A DNA stretch of 16,083 nucleotides from an uncultured Ruminococcus sp. (GTDB taxonomy: Bacteria > Bacillota > Clostridia > Oscillospirales > Ruminococcaceae). Location of the stretch: the NCBI GenBank assembly GCA_900556055.1, contig USNJ01000026.1, positions 1 through 16,083 of the forward strand. The letters are read 5' to 3'. The translations under genes were made by a program, and so were the position numbers. A model generated the notes under the pieces. That model made no database searches, was not told where the DNA came from, and saw nothing but the letters and a program-made list of their open reading frames with translations. Below, in pieces: positions 9,431 through 16,083 of the stretch (position 1 is the first letter of the stretch; every line of letters starts with the position of its first letter).

Positions 9431-10450
9431 TCAGTAATATTTGGAGTCGTCGTTCAGTACCTCGTGGAGCTTTTCGATATCCTCGAGGACCTTTCCCGTA
9501 CCCTCTGCAACGCAGTCGAGAGGGGATTCTGCGATGTTTACGGGCATGCCTGTTTCCTTGTTGATAAGTCTGTCAAGACCTCTCAGCAGAGCGCCGCCGC
9601 CTGCGAGCGTGATTCCCTGGTCGATAATATCCGCAGCAAGCTCAGGGGGAGTCTTTTCAAGAGTTGTCTTGATAGCCTCGATAACGTGTGAGAGCGGTTC
9701 AGCAAGTGCTTCTCTGATCTCGGAGGACATGATAGTGATGTTCTCGGGCAGACCGTTCAGCAGGTTTCTTCCCTTGATCTCCATGGAGGTTTCTTCGTCC
9801 ATGGGATATGCGGAGCCTATGCCGATCTTGATATTCTCGGCTGTTCTTTCACCTATGAGCAGGTTGTACTTTTTCTTGATGTATGCAGCGATGGATGAGT
9901 CAAATTCATCTCCCGCAACTCTTACCGAGCGTGATGTAACGATGCCGCCCAGCGATATAACAGCGACTTCCGATGTGCCGCCGCCGATGTCAACGATCAT
10001 GGAACCGGTAGGATCGGCAACAGGCAGACCTGCGCCGATAGCCGCAGCCATAGGCTCTTCGATGATGTTTACCCGCTTTGCGTTCGCATTCTCGGCAGCT
10101 TCCTTAACGGCACGTCTTTCAACGGCTGTAACTCCCGAGGGAATGCAGATGATAACTCTTGCTTTTGTGCCGGGGAAAGAGCCCTTCAGTGCCTTGTGGA
10201 TGAATTCCTGGAGCATTGTTGTGGTAACGTCAAAATCAGCGATAACGCCGTCCTTCAGGGGACGTACAGCAACGATAGAACCCGGAGTTCTTCCGATAAC
10301 GTCCTTTGCCTCCTGACCTACGTATTTAGCCTTGTCTGTGCGTGTATCAACAGCAACAACGGACGGCTCTCTGATAATGATGCCCTTTCCTCTCATATAA
10401 ATAAGTGTATTTGCAGTACCGAGGTCGATTCCGATATCCTTTGTAAACAT
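9431..10450 (-). CDS. mreB: Rod shape-determining protein MreB (bacterial actin)
   Basis: The actin-like ATPase forms membrane-associated filaments that orient lateral wall synthesis. It has the actin-fold phosphate-1 loop [12 protein letters not shown] (7-18), phosphate-2 [13 protein letters not shown] (153-165), the connecting [13 protein letters not shown] (131-143) and the adenosine motif [12 protein letters not shown] (281-292). Length from the chosen start is 339, normal for MreB. An upstream in-frame ATG at 10486 is rejected because AAGGAG lies inside that extension, 7 nt before the ATG at 10450; the ATG at 10456 is only one base from it. It is the first gene of the leftward mre cluster with a promoter at 10549-10577. 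Confidence 0.97.
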   Translation of the reverse strand: MFTKDIGIDLGTANTLIYMRGKGIIIREPSVVAVDTRTDKAKYVGQEAKDVIGRTPGSIVAVRPLKDGVIADFDVTTTMLQEFIHKALKGSFPGTKARVIICIPSGVTAVERRAVKEAAENANAKRVNIIEEPMAAAIGAGLPVADPTGSMIVDIGGGTSEVAVISLGGIVTSRSVRVAGDEFDSSIAAYIKKKYNLLIGERTAENIKIGIGSAYPMDEETSMEIKGRNLLNGLPENITIMSSEIREALAEPLSHVIEAIKTTLEKTPPELAADIIDQGITLAGGGALLRGLDRLINKETGMPVNIAESPLDCVAEGTGKVLEDIEKLHEVLNDDSKYY

Positions 10451-10484
10451 ATTCATTCTCCTTAAAAATTTCTTCCGATATATC

Positions 10485-10511
10485 AAAAAAACTCCGCAAT
10501 ATCCGTGCGGA
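10485..10511 (-). terminator. Terminator-like hairpin in the mreB leader (possible attenuator)
   Basis: On the minus strand TCCGCA (plus 10506-10511) pairs with TGCGGA (plus 10493-10498) across a 7-nt loop. One base later comes a run of seven T (plus 10485-10491). It lies between the mreB promoter and the mreB ribosome binding site, so transcripts must pass through it. There is no T-run on the plus strand, so it points leftward only. The stem is just 6 bp, so its strength is uncertain. Confidence 0.5.
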
Positions 10512-10548
10512 CAGCATTAAAAAACATAGACTGACACATCTGTACTAT

Positions 10549-10577
10549 ATTATATCATGTTTTTTCTTTCATCTCAA
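10549..10577 (-). promoter_or_regulatory. Sigma-A-type promoter of the mreB operon
   Basis: On the minus strand TTGAGA (plus 10572-10577) and a perfect TATAAT (plus 10549-10554) are separated by exactly 17 bp. Transcription would begin near 10542, giving a leader of about 92 nt that contains the terminator-like hairpin at 10485-10511. Confidence 0.78.
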
Positions 10578-10608
10578 CAGCTTTTTTCCGCTTTTTTCGG
10601 CATTTTTT
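10560..10608 (-). promoter_or_regulatory. Phased A6 tracts around and upstream of the mreB -35 box
   Basis: T6 runs on the plus strand start at 10560, 10582, 10592 and 10603, spaced 22, 10 and 11 bp, so all four A-tracts face the same side of the helix. The last three lie just upstream of the mreB -35 box, where A-rich UP elements and curved DNA stimulate RNA polymerase binding. Confidence 0.55.
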
Positions 10609-10626
10609 CAATTCTGTGATTTATAT

Positions 10627-10646
10627 GCATATTCAAATAAATATGC
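10627..10646. repeat. Short inverted repeat, possible operator
   Basis: GCATATT (10627-10633) and AATATGC (10640-10646) form a perfect 7-bp dyad with a 6-bp spacer. There is no T-run after it, so it is not a terminator. A protein-binding site is possible but unproven; AT-rich sequence makes chance dyads common. Confidence 0.35.
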
Positions 10647-10689
10647 GGCGAAATTTTGTGCATTATGCTGTATGTGATAATTAAATATC

Positions 10690-10738
10690 CGCTTATGCGT
10701 GATGTATGTGCCGATGTTCATATTATGATACATAAGCG
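10690..10738. repeat. Spaced 8-bp inverted repeat upstream of the zapA promoter
   Basis: CGCTTATG (10690-10697) and CATAAGCG (10731-10738) are perfect inverted copies separated by 33 bp. An inner ATGTAT (10702-10707) and ATACAT (10729-10734) pair as well. The right arm ends 21 bp before the zapA -35 box, a position suited to an activator or repressor site. Confidence 0.4.
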
Positions 10739-10759
10739 TAAAATGATGCGTGCGATGCC

Positions 10760-10788
10760 TTGACTTGACGGGATTTTTGTTGTACAAT
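10760..10788 (+). promoter_or_regulatory. Sigma-A-type promoter of the zapA operon
   Basis: TTGACT (10760-10765) and TACAAT (10783-10788) are separated by 17 bp, close to consensus. Transcription would start near 10795, about 30 nt before the zapA ATG. This excludes an upstream in-frame start at 10750, which would lie in the promoter. Confidence 0.8.
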
Positions 10789-10824
10789 ATAAACAGCTAT
10801 GATCTTCTGAAAGGAAAATGCATT

Positions 10825-11217
10825 ATGAACAGGATAAGAGTAACTATCTGCGGCAAGGATTATATCCTTAAAAGCTCAGAGAACCCGAATTATATAATCG
10901 AGCTGGCAAAGGATCTCGAAAGCCGCATAAACAAGATGATGGACGCAGGCAGCGGAATGTCGATGCAGACAGCTGCGGTGCTTGTCGCTCTCGGCGCTAT
11001 GGACGATACGAAAAAGGCAAACGAAAGCGTTGACAATATCAGAGACCAGATCAAGCAGTACGTTGATGAGGCAACTCATGCGATGCTTGAAAGAGATGAG
11101 GCACGCAAGGACTGCGATTCCCTCAAAGCCAAGCTTTCGGGGCTGGAAAACGATCTGAAGATACAGAAGATCGCAGGAGATGTAACGAAAAAAGCGGACG
11201 AATATCTGAAGAAATAA
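10825..11217 (+). CDS. zapA: Cell division protein ZapA-like
   Basis: ZapA binds FtsZ in the cytoplasm and bundles filaments to stabilise the Z-ring. The 130-residue protein has the typical N-terminal globular part (RIRVTICGKDYILKSSENP, 3-21, then YIIELAKDLESRINKM) followed by a long C-terminal coiled coil (about 62-130). The ATG at 10825 follows AAAGGA with a 9-nt gap and the promoter at 10760-10788; an in-frame ATG at 10750 lies upstream of the promoter. Its stop codon overlaps the ribosome binding site of the U32 gene, so the two are co-transcribed. The pairing of zapA with a U32 gene is common in Clostridia. Confidence 0.9.
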   Translation: MNRIRVTICGKDYILKSSENPNYIIELAKDLESRINKMMDAGSGMSMQTAAVLVALGAMDDTKKANESVDNIRDQIKQYVDEATHAMLERDEARKDCDSLKAKLSGLENDLKIQKIAGDVTKKADEYLKK

Positions 11218-11227
11218 GGAGCACCCG

Positions 11228-13297
11228 ATGATCGAACTTTTAGCCCCCGCAGGCTCGCCCGAAAGCCTTGAAGCCGCCCTGAGATGCGGTGCGGACGCTG
11301 TTTATGTCGGCTCAAAGCTGTTTTCGGCGAGGTCGGGCGCAAAGAATTTTGACAGGGACGAGCTTGCTGCTGCGGCGGAGCTTTGCAGGCTGCACAATGC
11401 GAAGCTGTATCAGGCGATAAATACGGTGGTTTCGGACCCGCAGATATCCGACCTCAGAGATGAGCTGAGGTTTGCGGCTGATATCGGCGTGGATGGATTT
11501 ATCGTTCAGGATATCGGTGCGGCTAAGGTCATGAGGGAATGTGTCCCCGACATACCTATCCATGCATCGACACAGATGACGATACACACGCCGATGGGTG
11601 CGGAAGAAGCGAAAAAGCTCGGATTTACGAGAGTTGTTGCTGCGAGGGAGATGTCCCGAGATGAACTGAAAGCACTCTGCGGTACGGGTATAGAGGTCGA
11701 GGCTTTCGTTCACGGGGCGCACTGCATGTCCGTTTCGGGACAGTGCTATATGTCGGCTGTGATAGGTTCAAGAAGTGCGAACAGAGGCGGCTGCGCCCAG
11801 GCGTGCAGACTGCCGTTTTCCGCAAAGGGAAAGCCCTTCGGAGATGATCCCGAATGTGCGCTGTCGCTCAAAGATATGTGCCTTGTGCCGTATCTTGCCG
11901 AAATGCGGGATATGGGGATAGCGTCGCTGAAGATAGAGGGCAGAATGAAGCGTGCGGAGTATGTCGCTGCCGCTGTGACTGCCTGCCGTGCCGCGCTTGA
12001 CGGAAAGGAACCCGATCTCGATACGCTGCGTGCGGTGTTCTCGAGAAGCGGATTTACCGACGGCTATTACACTAAGAAAATTACGGCGGATATGTTCGGA
12101 AAACGCCGTAAAGAGGACGTTGTATCGGCGGATAAGGTGTTCCCGCGGCTGCATGAGCTTTACCGCAGGGAACGCAAATGCACAACTGCTGACTTTGTTC
12201 TGAGCGTGAAAAACGGATGTCCCGCTGAGCTTAAAATGTCTGCGGACGGCGTTTCGGTCACTGTAACTGGCGGTATCCCCGAAAAGGCGGAAAACCGTCC
12301 GATCTCTGCGGAATTTGCGGAAAAGCAGCTGTCAAAGCTGGGCGATACGGTATATGATTTCGGAAAGCTTGATCTATATGCCGATGACGGGATAATGCTG
12401 CCTGCGTCCGAGCTTAATGCGATGCGGCGTGATGCTGTGACGATGCTCGATAAGGCGAGGACGGAAAGCTCCAAAATAAAGGCAGTTTACAATGATATCC
12501 CCGATATCCCGAGGAAAAAGCACACGAATGACGGGGGATACCGCATAAGGATATTTGCATACGATGCGGCGGAGATACTGAAATATCCCGAAAAATTCGC
12601 AAAGGCGGCGGATATGCTGATACTGCCGGTCGGCGGTGTCGGAAAGTGCCTGAAAGCGGGGATAAGCCCGGAAAAGCTGTGCGTTTCGCTGCCAAGATAT
12701 ATCACGGACGAAACCGTGGTGATGACTGAGCTGTCCGATCTGAAAAAGCTTGGGATAACAAATGCATACTGCCGAAATATCGCACATATCCCGATGGCGC
12801 AGGCTGTCGGAATGACCGTTCACGGCGGTGCGGAGCTGAATATTTTCAATTCGTATGCCGTTTCGGAGATGAAAAGGCTCGGAGCGGCGGACATAACCGC
12901 ATCGTTTGAGCTTAAACTCACGCAGATCTCGGAGCTTTCGGCGGAGCTTCCGATCGGCATATATGCATACGGACGGCTGCCGCTCATGCTTTGCAGGAAC
13001 TGCCCCGTAAAGGCATCGGCGGGCGGCTGCGGAAAATGCACAAAGAAGCTGACGGACAGAACGGGCAGATCATTCCCCGCTGTCTGCGACGGAACTTCAA
13101 CGGAGCTGCTCAACTGCGATAAGCTGCTGCTTTCGGACAGGCTCGCAGATGTTAAGAATGTTTCCTTCCTGACACTGCTTTTTGATGATGAATCGGCAGA
13201 TGAGATGCTTGACATCATCGCCGCATACAGGAGCGGGACACGCCCGCGCATATCGGGAAAGCCCACAAACGGGCTGTATTACAGAGGAATAATCTGA
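11228..13297 (+). CDS. U32-family protein with DUF3656 (RlhA/YdcP-like)
   Basis: Annotated historically as a peptidase, the U32 family includes E. coli RlhA (23S rRNA C2501 hydroxylation) and TrhP (tRNA U34 hydroxylation), so an RNA-modification role is more likely than proteolysis. The 689-residue protein begins LLAPAGSPESLEAALRCGADAVY in a TIM-barrel-like domain. The U32 signature occupies 158-176 (EAFVHGAHC, SVSGQCYMS), with Cys166, Cys173, Cys189 and Cys193 as the expected iron-sulphur ligands and NRGGCAQACR (185-194). A DUF3656-like segment with LPASELNAMRRDAV lies at 391-404, which is seen in RlhA-type members. A second cysteine cluster (Cys589, Cys592, Cys601, Cys604) near the end may bind another metal. 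The ATG follows AAGGAG and starts 10 nt after zapA. The target RNA cannot be read from sequence. Confidence 0.9.
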   Translation: MIELLAPAGSPESLEAALRCGADAVYVGSKLFSARSGAKNFDRDELAAAAELCRLHNAKLYQAINTVVSDPQISDLRDELRFAADIGVDGFIVQDIGAAKVMRECVPDIPIHASTQMTIHTPMGAEEAKKLGFTRVVAAREMSRDELKALCGTGIEVEAFVHGAHCMSVSGQCYMSAVIGSRSANRGGCAQACRLPFSAKGKPFGDDPECALSLKDMCLVPYLAEMRDMGIASLKIEGRMKRAEYVAAAVTACRAALDGKEPDLDTLRAVFSRSGFTDGYYTKKITADMFGKRRKEDVVSADKVFPRLHELYRRERKCTTADFVLSVKNGCPAELKMSADGVSVTVTGGIPEKAENRPISAEFAEKQLSKLGDTVYDFGKLDLYADDGIMLPASELNAMRRDAVTMLDKARTESSKIKAVYNDIPDIPRKKHTNDGGYRIRIFAYDAAEILKYPEKFAKAADMLILPVGGVGKCLKAGISPEKLCVSLPRYITDETVVMTELSDLKKLGITNAYCRNIAHIPMAQAVGMTVHGGAELNIFNSYAVSEMKRLGAADITASFELKLTQISELSAELPIGIYAYGRLPLMLCRNCPVKASAGGCGKCTKKLTDRTGRSFPAVCDGTSTELLNCDKLLLSDRLADVKNVSFLTLLFDDESADEMLDIIAAYRSGTRPRISGKPTNGLYYRGII

Positions 13298-13312
13298 GGG
13301 GAGTTTGAAAAT

Positions 13313-13588
13313 ATGAACAGCGGATTCAAGAAAACGATAGCGTTTATTTTCTTTCTGCTGGCGGGAGTCGTCGCAGGGTCGCTGGTTGCGCATCTCTGTG
13401 CGGGTTCGAGATATCTTTCGTGGCTGGGATTTGAAAAATCGGTCGGGATATCGACAGCATCGCCGCTGGTGCTTGATCTTGTGATATGCAAGCTGGCATT
13501 CGGATTTACGCTTTCGGTCAATATTGCGCAGATAATCTTCGTAATTATCGCTCTTATCGTCTATAATAAGACCTGCAAGGGGCTGTGA
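13313..13588 (+). CDS. DUF4321 small membrane protein
   Basis: A 91-residue protein of unknown function that matches the DUF4321 pattern: an N-terminal helix (about 8-29, with LLAGVVAGSLVAHL), a middle segment YLSWLGF (34-40) and PLVLDLVICKLAFGFTLSVNI (split: PLVLDLVICKL, AFGFTLSVNI, about 51-71), and a last helix (72-84). Two or three membrane spans are likely. It begins 15 nt after the U32 stop with GGGGAG as ribosome binding site and is the last gene of the zapA unit. Genes of this family are found near cell-shape genes in Clostridia, but its job is not known. Confidence 0.8.
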   Translation: MNSGFKKTIAFIFFLLAGVVAGSLVAHLCAGSRYLSWLGFEKSVGISTASPLVLDLVICKLAFGFTLSVNIAQIIFVIIALIVYNKTCKGL

Positions 13589-13667
13589 TGTGATGTTTTT
13601 CGTCAATATATGTTAGAATTCACAAAAAAGCTGAAAAATATTTATTGATGATTTTCACGTAAAGCTA

Positions 13668-13696
13668 TTTACAAAATGTAAGTTTTATTATATAAT
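13668..13696 (+). promoter_or_regulatory. Sigma-A-type promoter of the XRE regulator
   Basis: TTTACA (13668-13673) and a perfect TATAAT (13691-13696) are separated by 17 bp. Transcription would start near 13703, leaving a leader of about 33 nt before the GTG start. Confidence 0.72.
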
Positions 13697-13707
13697 TTAC
13701 AATATGT
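13668..13707 (+). repeat. Direct repeat overlapping the promoter, candidate operator
   Basis: TTTACAAAATGT (13668-13679) and TTTACAATATGT (13696-13707) match at 11 of 12 positions, 28 bp apart, one on the -35 box and one on the start site. The first is also a dyad, TTACA-AAA-TGTAA (13669-13681). This fits an autoregulated XRE repressor but is unproven. Confidence 0.4.
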
Positions 13708-13735
13708 TGACCTGTTTCATGCGGGAGGTGAAGAA

Positions 13736-14446
13736 GTGAATAAAGACTTTCCGAGGGTGATCACGCTCCTCAGAAAAGAACGGAATATCAGTCAGAAAAA
13801 AGCGGCTGCGGATCTCGGTGTATCGCAGGCTCTGCTTTCTCATTACGAAAAGGGAATACGTGAGTGCGGTCTTGATTTTATCGTGAAGGCTGCCGATTAT
13901 TACGGTGTTTCCTGCGACTATCTGCTCGGACGTTCTCCCGAACCGCAGGGAAGAACGATCTCGTATGACGATATCGAGGAACAGGATTCTTCGGGCAGAG
14001 AACATATCGGTGCGGGCGGAATGATGGCGTCGTTCAATAAAAAGCTTATCGTAAATTCGCTCAATGTGCTTTTTTCACTTGTTCAGAAAACGGAAAGCAG
14101 CACGCTCATGAGAGAGGTTTCCTCTTTCCTTATGCTGTCTGTTTACAGAATGTTCCGCAAGGTCTATTCATCAAATGCATCGAACGATCAGAATTTCTTT
14201 ACGATACCCGAACCTATGGCTGACAGTGCCGCAAACGCTGCCATGGCTCTCTGCGCCGCAAATGCGGAGGCAGCAGCCAGGGGGATACCGTTCAACGGCG
14301 GAGATACCGCCAAGGAAAGTGATGAAACTGTTATCACATCGACTACGCTTTCCGAAAAATACCCTGCATTATCCTCGTCGATCCTTAATATAATCAAGAA
14401 CAGCGAAGCAAAGATAAAGGATCTCAGCGGCGGTCAGGGCGAATAA
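13736..14446 (+). CDS. XRE-family helix-turn-helix transcriptional regulator
   Basis: A 236-residue DNA-binding protein. Residues 7-64 form a Cro/C1-type HTH domain, with SQKKAAADLGVSQALLSHYE (19-38) as the two-helix core and YYGVSCDYLLGRS (55-67) as the typical end. A flexible linker (about 68-98) leads to a helical domain (about 99-160) and an Ala-rich then Ser/Thr-rich tail; I recognise no ligand-binding or peptidase family there. It starts with GTG at 13736, set by GGGAGGTG (13723-13730). It has its own promoter and a terminator after it, so it is a single-gene unit. The target genes are unknown. Confidence 0.88.
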   Translation: MNKDFPRVITLLRKERNISQKKAAADLGVSQALLSHYEKGIRECGLDFIVKAADYYGVSCDYLLGRSPEPQGRTISYDDIEEQDSSGREHIGAGGMMASFNKKLIVNSLNVLFSLVQKTESSTLMREVSSFLMLSVYRMFRKVYSSNASNDQNFFTIPEPMADSAANAAMALCAANAEAAARGIPFNGGDTAKESDETVITSTTLSEKYPALSSSILNIIKNSEAKIKDLSGGQGE

Positions 14447-14480
14447 AAAGGGACAGGCTCCCGTTACATTTGCTTACCAT

Positions 14481-14515
14481 GCCGCTGCGGTCTTCCTCAG
14501 CGGCTTTTATTTTTA
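14481..14515 (+). terminator. Rho-independent terminator of the XRE regulator gene
   Basis: GCCGCTG (14481-14487) pairs with CAGCGGC (14498-14504) across a 10-nt loop and is followed by TTTTATTTTT. It lies 34 nt after the stop codon. The rest of the gap to 14584 contains no clear promoter for the next gene, although one must lie here or upstream. Confidence 0.82.
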
Positions 14516-14584
14516 TATCTGTGAAGCTTTTGAATATTTTGCATCGGTATGCGGAAAAATGCATACATGGAAAGGAGATAAATT

Positions 14585-15916
14585 ATGGCAAATACCGAAA
14601 GAATACCCGAAAGAAAGGACGTCGGCGAGGAATTCAAGTGGCGTCTTGAGGATATCTATCCTACAAATTCCGACTGGGAAGCGGATTACGAAAGAGCAAA
14701 GTCATACATCGAAAAGGCGGCGGATTTCAAGGGAAAGATCTCGCAGTCCGCAAAGTCGCTGCTCGATTATCTGACTATGGACGATGAGATCTCCGTGCTG
14801 CTGGACGGTCTGGCAAACTATGCTCACCGCCGCTGCGACGAGGACACAAGAAATGCCGTATATCAGGCTATGAAGGGCAAGCTGGAGCCGCTTTTCGTTG
14901 AGATGAGCAGCGCTGCGGCATTTGCACGCCCCGAGATAATCTCTATCCCCGAGGATAAGATGGAGTATTTCTATCGGGAGGAGAAAGGGCTGGAGCTTTA
15001 CAGAGTTGCCCTGACACGTCTAAGGGAGATGAATGAGCATATCCTTTCCGACAGCGAGGAAAGACTGCTTGCGATGACAGGTGAGATCTCCGAATCTCCC
15101 GACAATATCTTCTCAATGTTCAATGATGCGGACCTTACATTCCCCGATATTGAGGACGGCGAGGGCAATAAGATACAGGTAACTCACGGCAGCTATATCC
15201 CGCTGATGCATAATCCCGACAGGAACATCAGAAAGGCTGCTTTCGAGTCGATGTACCATACCTATGAGCATTTCAGGAACACATCTGCGGCTATGCTTTC
15301 GGCGCAGGTCAAGACGGTCGGCTTCTATGCAAAGGCGAGAAATTATCCGTCCGCACTCGATGCATCGCTGGCTGCGAACCGTGTCCCGACTGAGGTTTAT
15401 CACAGCCTTATTGATGCCGTTCATGACAATATGCATTATATGTACGATTACGTCAGGCTGAGAAAGAAGCTGCTGGGCGTTGATGAGCTGCATATGTACG
15501 ATGTGTACACCCCCATCGTGGCCGACGCCGACCAGGCCATTACCTATGAGCAGGCCAAGGAGACCGTTCTGGCGGAGCTGCGCCAGACCTTCCGTCCGGA
15601 GTTCCTGAACCGCATCGACGACATCATCGTCTTCCATGCCCTCACGGAGCGGGACATCGAGGAGGTAGCCCGCCGGATGCTGAAGACCGTCGCGGAGCGC
15701 ATGGAGGCCATGGGCATCCATCTGGACGCCGGTGACGAGGCGGTGAAGGAGCTCGCGAAGGAGGGCTTCGATCCCAAGTACGGTGCCCGTCCCCTGCGCC
15801 GCTATGTGCAGCACACGGTCGAGACACTTCTTGCCAAGAAGATCGTCGAGGGCAATATCCAGCCCGGCGCGAAGATCACCGTGGATGTGGAAAACGGCGA
15901 GCTTGCGCTTCGCTGA
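14585..15916 (+). CDS. Hybrid reading frame: N-terminal half of oligoendopeptidase F joined to a ClpB/ClpC C-terminus
   Basis: Residues 1 to about 330 are the N-terminal part of oligoendopeptidase F (M3B metallopeptidase), e.g. EFKWRLEDIYPTNSDWE (16-32), NIFSMFNDADLTFP (174-187) and HNPDRNIRKAAFESMY (209-224). PepF is about 600 residues, and its zinc motif HExxH lies near residue 385, which is absent here, so no peptidase activity is expected. From about 331 the protein is the end of a Clp AAA+ unfoldase: FRPEFLNRID (336-345) and the sensor-2 motif YGARPLRR (399-406), but no Walker motifs. Codon use changes from mixed to strongly G/C-ending from about 15505. The frame is open across the join. 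The start is set by AAAGGAG (14571-14577). The simplest reading is two broken genes, pepF (5' part) and clp (3' part), joined by assembly; see the junction entry. Confidence 0.85.
   Translation: MANTERIPERKDVGEEFKWRLEDIYPTNSDWEADYERAKSYIEKAADFKGKISQSAKSLLDYLTMDDEISVLLDGLANYAHRRCDEDTRNAVYQAMKGKLEPLFVEMSSAAAFARPEIISIPEDKMEYFYREEKGLELYRVALTRLREMNEHILSDSEERLLAMTGEISESPDNIFSMFNDADLTFPDIEDGEGNKIQVTHGSYIPLMHNPDRNIRKAAFESMYHTYEHFRNTSAAMLSAQVKTVGFYAKARNYPSALDASLAANRVPTEVYHSLIDAVHDNMHYMYDYVRLRKKLLGVDELHMYDVYTPIVADADQAITYEQAKETVLAELRQTFRPEFLNRIDDIIVFHALTERDIEEVARRMLKTVAERMEAMGIHLDAGDEAVKELAKEGFDPKYGARPLRRYVQHTVETLLAKKIVEGNIQPGAKITVDVENGELALR
15500..15585 (+). other. Composition switch and gene-fusion junction, probable assembly chimera
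   Basis: Hand counts of G+C per 60 bases are 26 (15421-15480), 38 (15541-15600) and 41 (15661-15720). The codons turn G/C-ending at about 15505, while the protein is still PepF-like (ITYEQAKETVLA), and then becomes Clp at about 15575 (ELRQTFRPEFLNRID). The PepF phrase KETVLxxL and the Clp phrase K-x-x-VLxELRxTFRPEF are similar, so a short shared word could have bridged them. That suggests one step from genome A pepF to a second genome's pepF, and another from that to clp. Confidence 0.7.
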
Positions 15917-15931
15917 TCATACCGGAAGCAC

Positions 15932-15964
15932 AAAAGTGCCGCGTCTTACGACGCGGCACTTTTT
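15932..15964 (+). terminator. Strong rho-independent terminator after the Clp-derived part
   Basis: AAAAGTGCCGCGTC (15932-15945) pairs perfectly with GACGCGGCACTTTT (15950-15963) around a TTAC loop, giving a 14-bp stem followed by T5. It lies 15 nt after the stop codon, as expected for the true end of a clp gene. Confidence 0.92.
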
Positions 15965-16067
15965 CTGTCTGGACACACAGATTTGACAACTCCACCGCAA
16001 CTGCCGGACATCGGCGGCACATCCGTGTGCTAGGATGCGTACAGAACCAAGGAAGGGAGCATCCAAA

Positions 16068-16083
16068 ATGAAAAGTACGCCAA
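16068..16083 (+). CDS. Start of an unidentified gene, cut by the window end
   Basis: An ATG at 16068 opens MKSTP and runs off the window. GGAAGGGAG (16051-16059) is a good ribosome binding site 8 nt upstream. Five codons do not allow a family call. It sits in the GC-rich block and presumably belongs to the same source genome as the Clp fragment. Confidence 0.45.

Larger units (their letters stand above)
10451..10824. other. Divergent intergenic control region between mreB and zapA
   Basis: This 374-bp AT-rich stretch has no convincing gene. From left to right it holds the mreB ribosome binding site (plus-strand CTCCTT, 10458-10463), a leader hairpin, the leftward mreB promoter, three phased T6 tracts, two inverted repeats, the rightward zapA promoter, and the zapA ribosome binding site (AAGGA, 10811-10815). 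Each element is listed separately. Confidence 0.8.

Noticed and set aside
10451..10486. N-terminal extension of MreB from an ATG at 10486
   Set aside because: The extension contains the AAGGAG ribosome binding site for the ATG at 10450, and MreB proteins begin with a sequence like [11 protein letters not shown].
10750..10824. N-terminal extension of ZapA from an in-frame ATG at 10750
   Set aside because: The stretch contains the TTGACT/TACAAT promoter and lacks a ribosome binding site; ZapA homology begins at MNRIRVTI.
14585..15916. A new natural peptidase-unfoldase fusion protein
   Set aside because: Neither half keeps its catalytic parts, codon use changes abruptly, and the join falls at a phrase shared by both families, so an assembly chimera is the better explanation.
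15983..15988. Perfect TTGACA before the last partial gene
   Set aside because: No acceptable -10 box lies 16-19 bp downstream; the nearest, TAGGAT at 16031, is 42 bp away.

Overview
The window looks like chromosomal DNA from a low-to-mid GC anaerobic Firmicute, most likely a Ruminococcus-like member of the Oscillospirales. This is an inference from strong AGGAGG-type ribosome binding sites, TTGACA/TATAAT promoters, a DUF4321 gene, ZapA next to a U32 protein, and a Clostridia-style mre cluster. No rRNA, tRNA, CRISPR array or insertion sequence was seen. The last ~580 bases have a different base and codon use and probably come from another genome.

Layout. (1) 47-1651 (+): pyrG, CTP synthase, closed by a hairpin terminator and followed by a bidirectional terminator. 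(2) 1762-3516 (-): a DXS-family thiamine-diphosphate enzyme with its own promoter; it keeps the cofactor residues but lacks the two arginines that hold the acceptor phosphate in true DXS. (3) 3630-10450 (-): a cell-shape and wall cluster transcribed mreB, mreC, mreD, a two-helix membrane protein with a TPR-like tail, a hotdog thioesterase, a PBP2-type transpeptidase and a Cof-type HAD phosphatase. Small gaps and overlaps suggest one operon. (4) 10451-10824: a 374-bp divergent regulatory region with a sigma-A promoter for each side, phased A-tracts, two dyads and a terminator-like hairpin in the mreB leader. (5) 10825-13588 (+): zapA, a U32/DUF3656 protein resembling the RNA-hydroxylation factor RlhA, and a small DUF4321 membrane protein. 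(6) 13736-14446 (+): an XRE-type regulator with a repeat-bearing promoter. (7) 14585-15916 (+): an open reading frame that starts as oligoendopeptidase F and ends as the C-terminus of a ClpB/ClpC ATPase, then a terminator and the first codons of another gene.

Biology. The mre genes and PBP2 form the lateral-wall elongation machine, while zapA on the other side of the shared regulatory region promotes Z-ring assembly, so elongation and division genes are transcribed divergently from one control region. The observations most worth following are the altered DXS paralogue, the unexplained genes inserted between mreD and pbp2, the mreB leader architecture, and the pepF/clp hybrid, which is most simply an assembly chimera.
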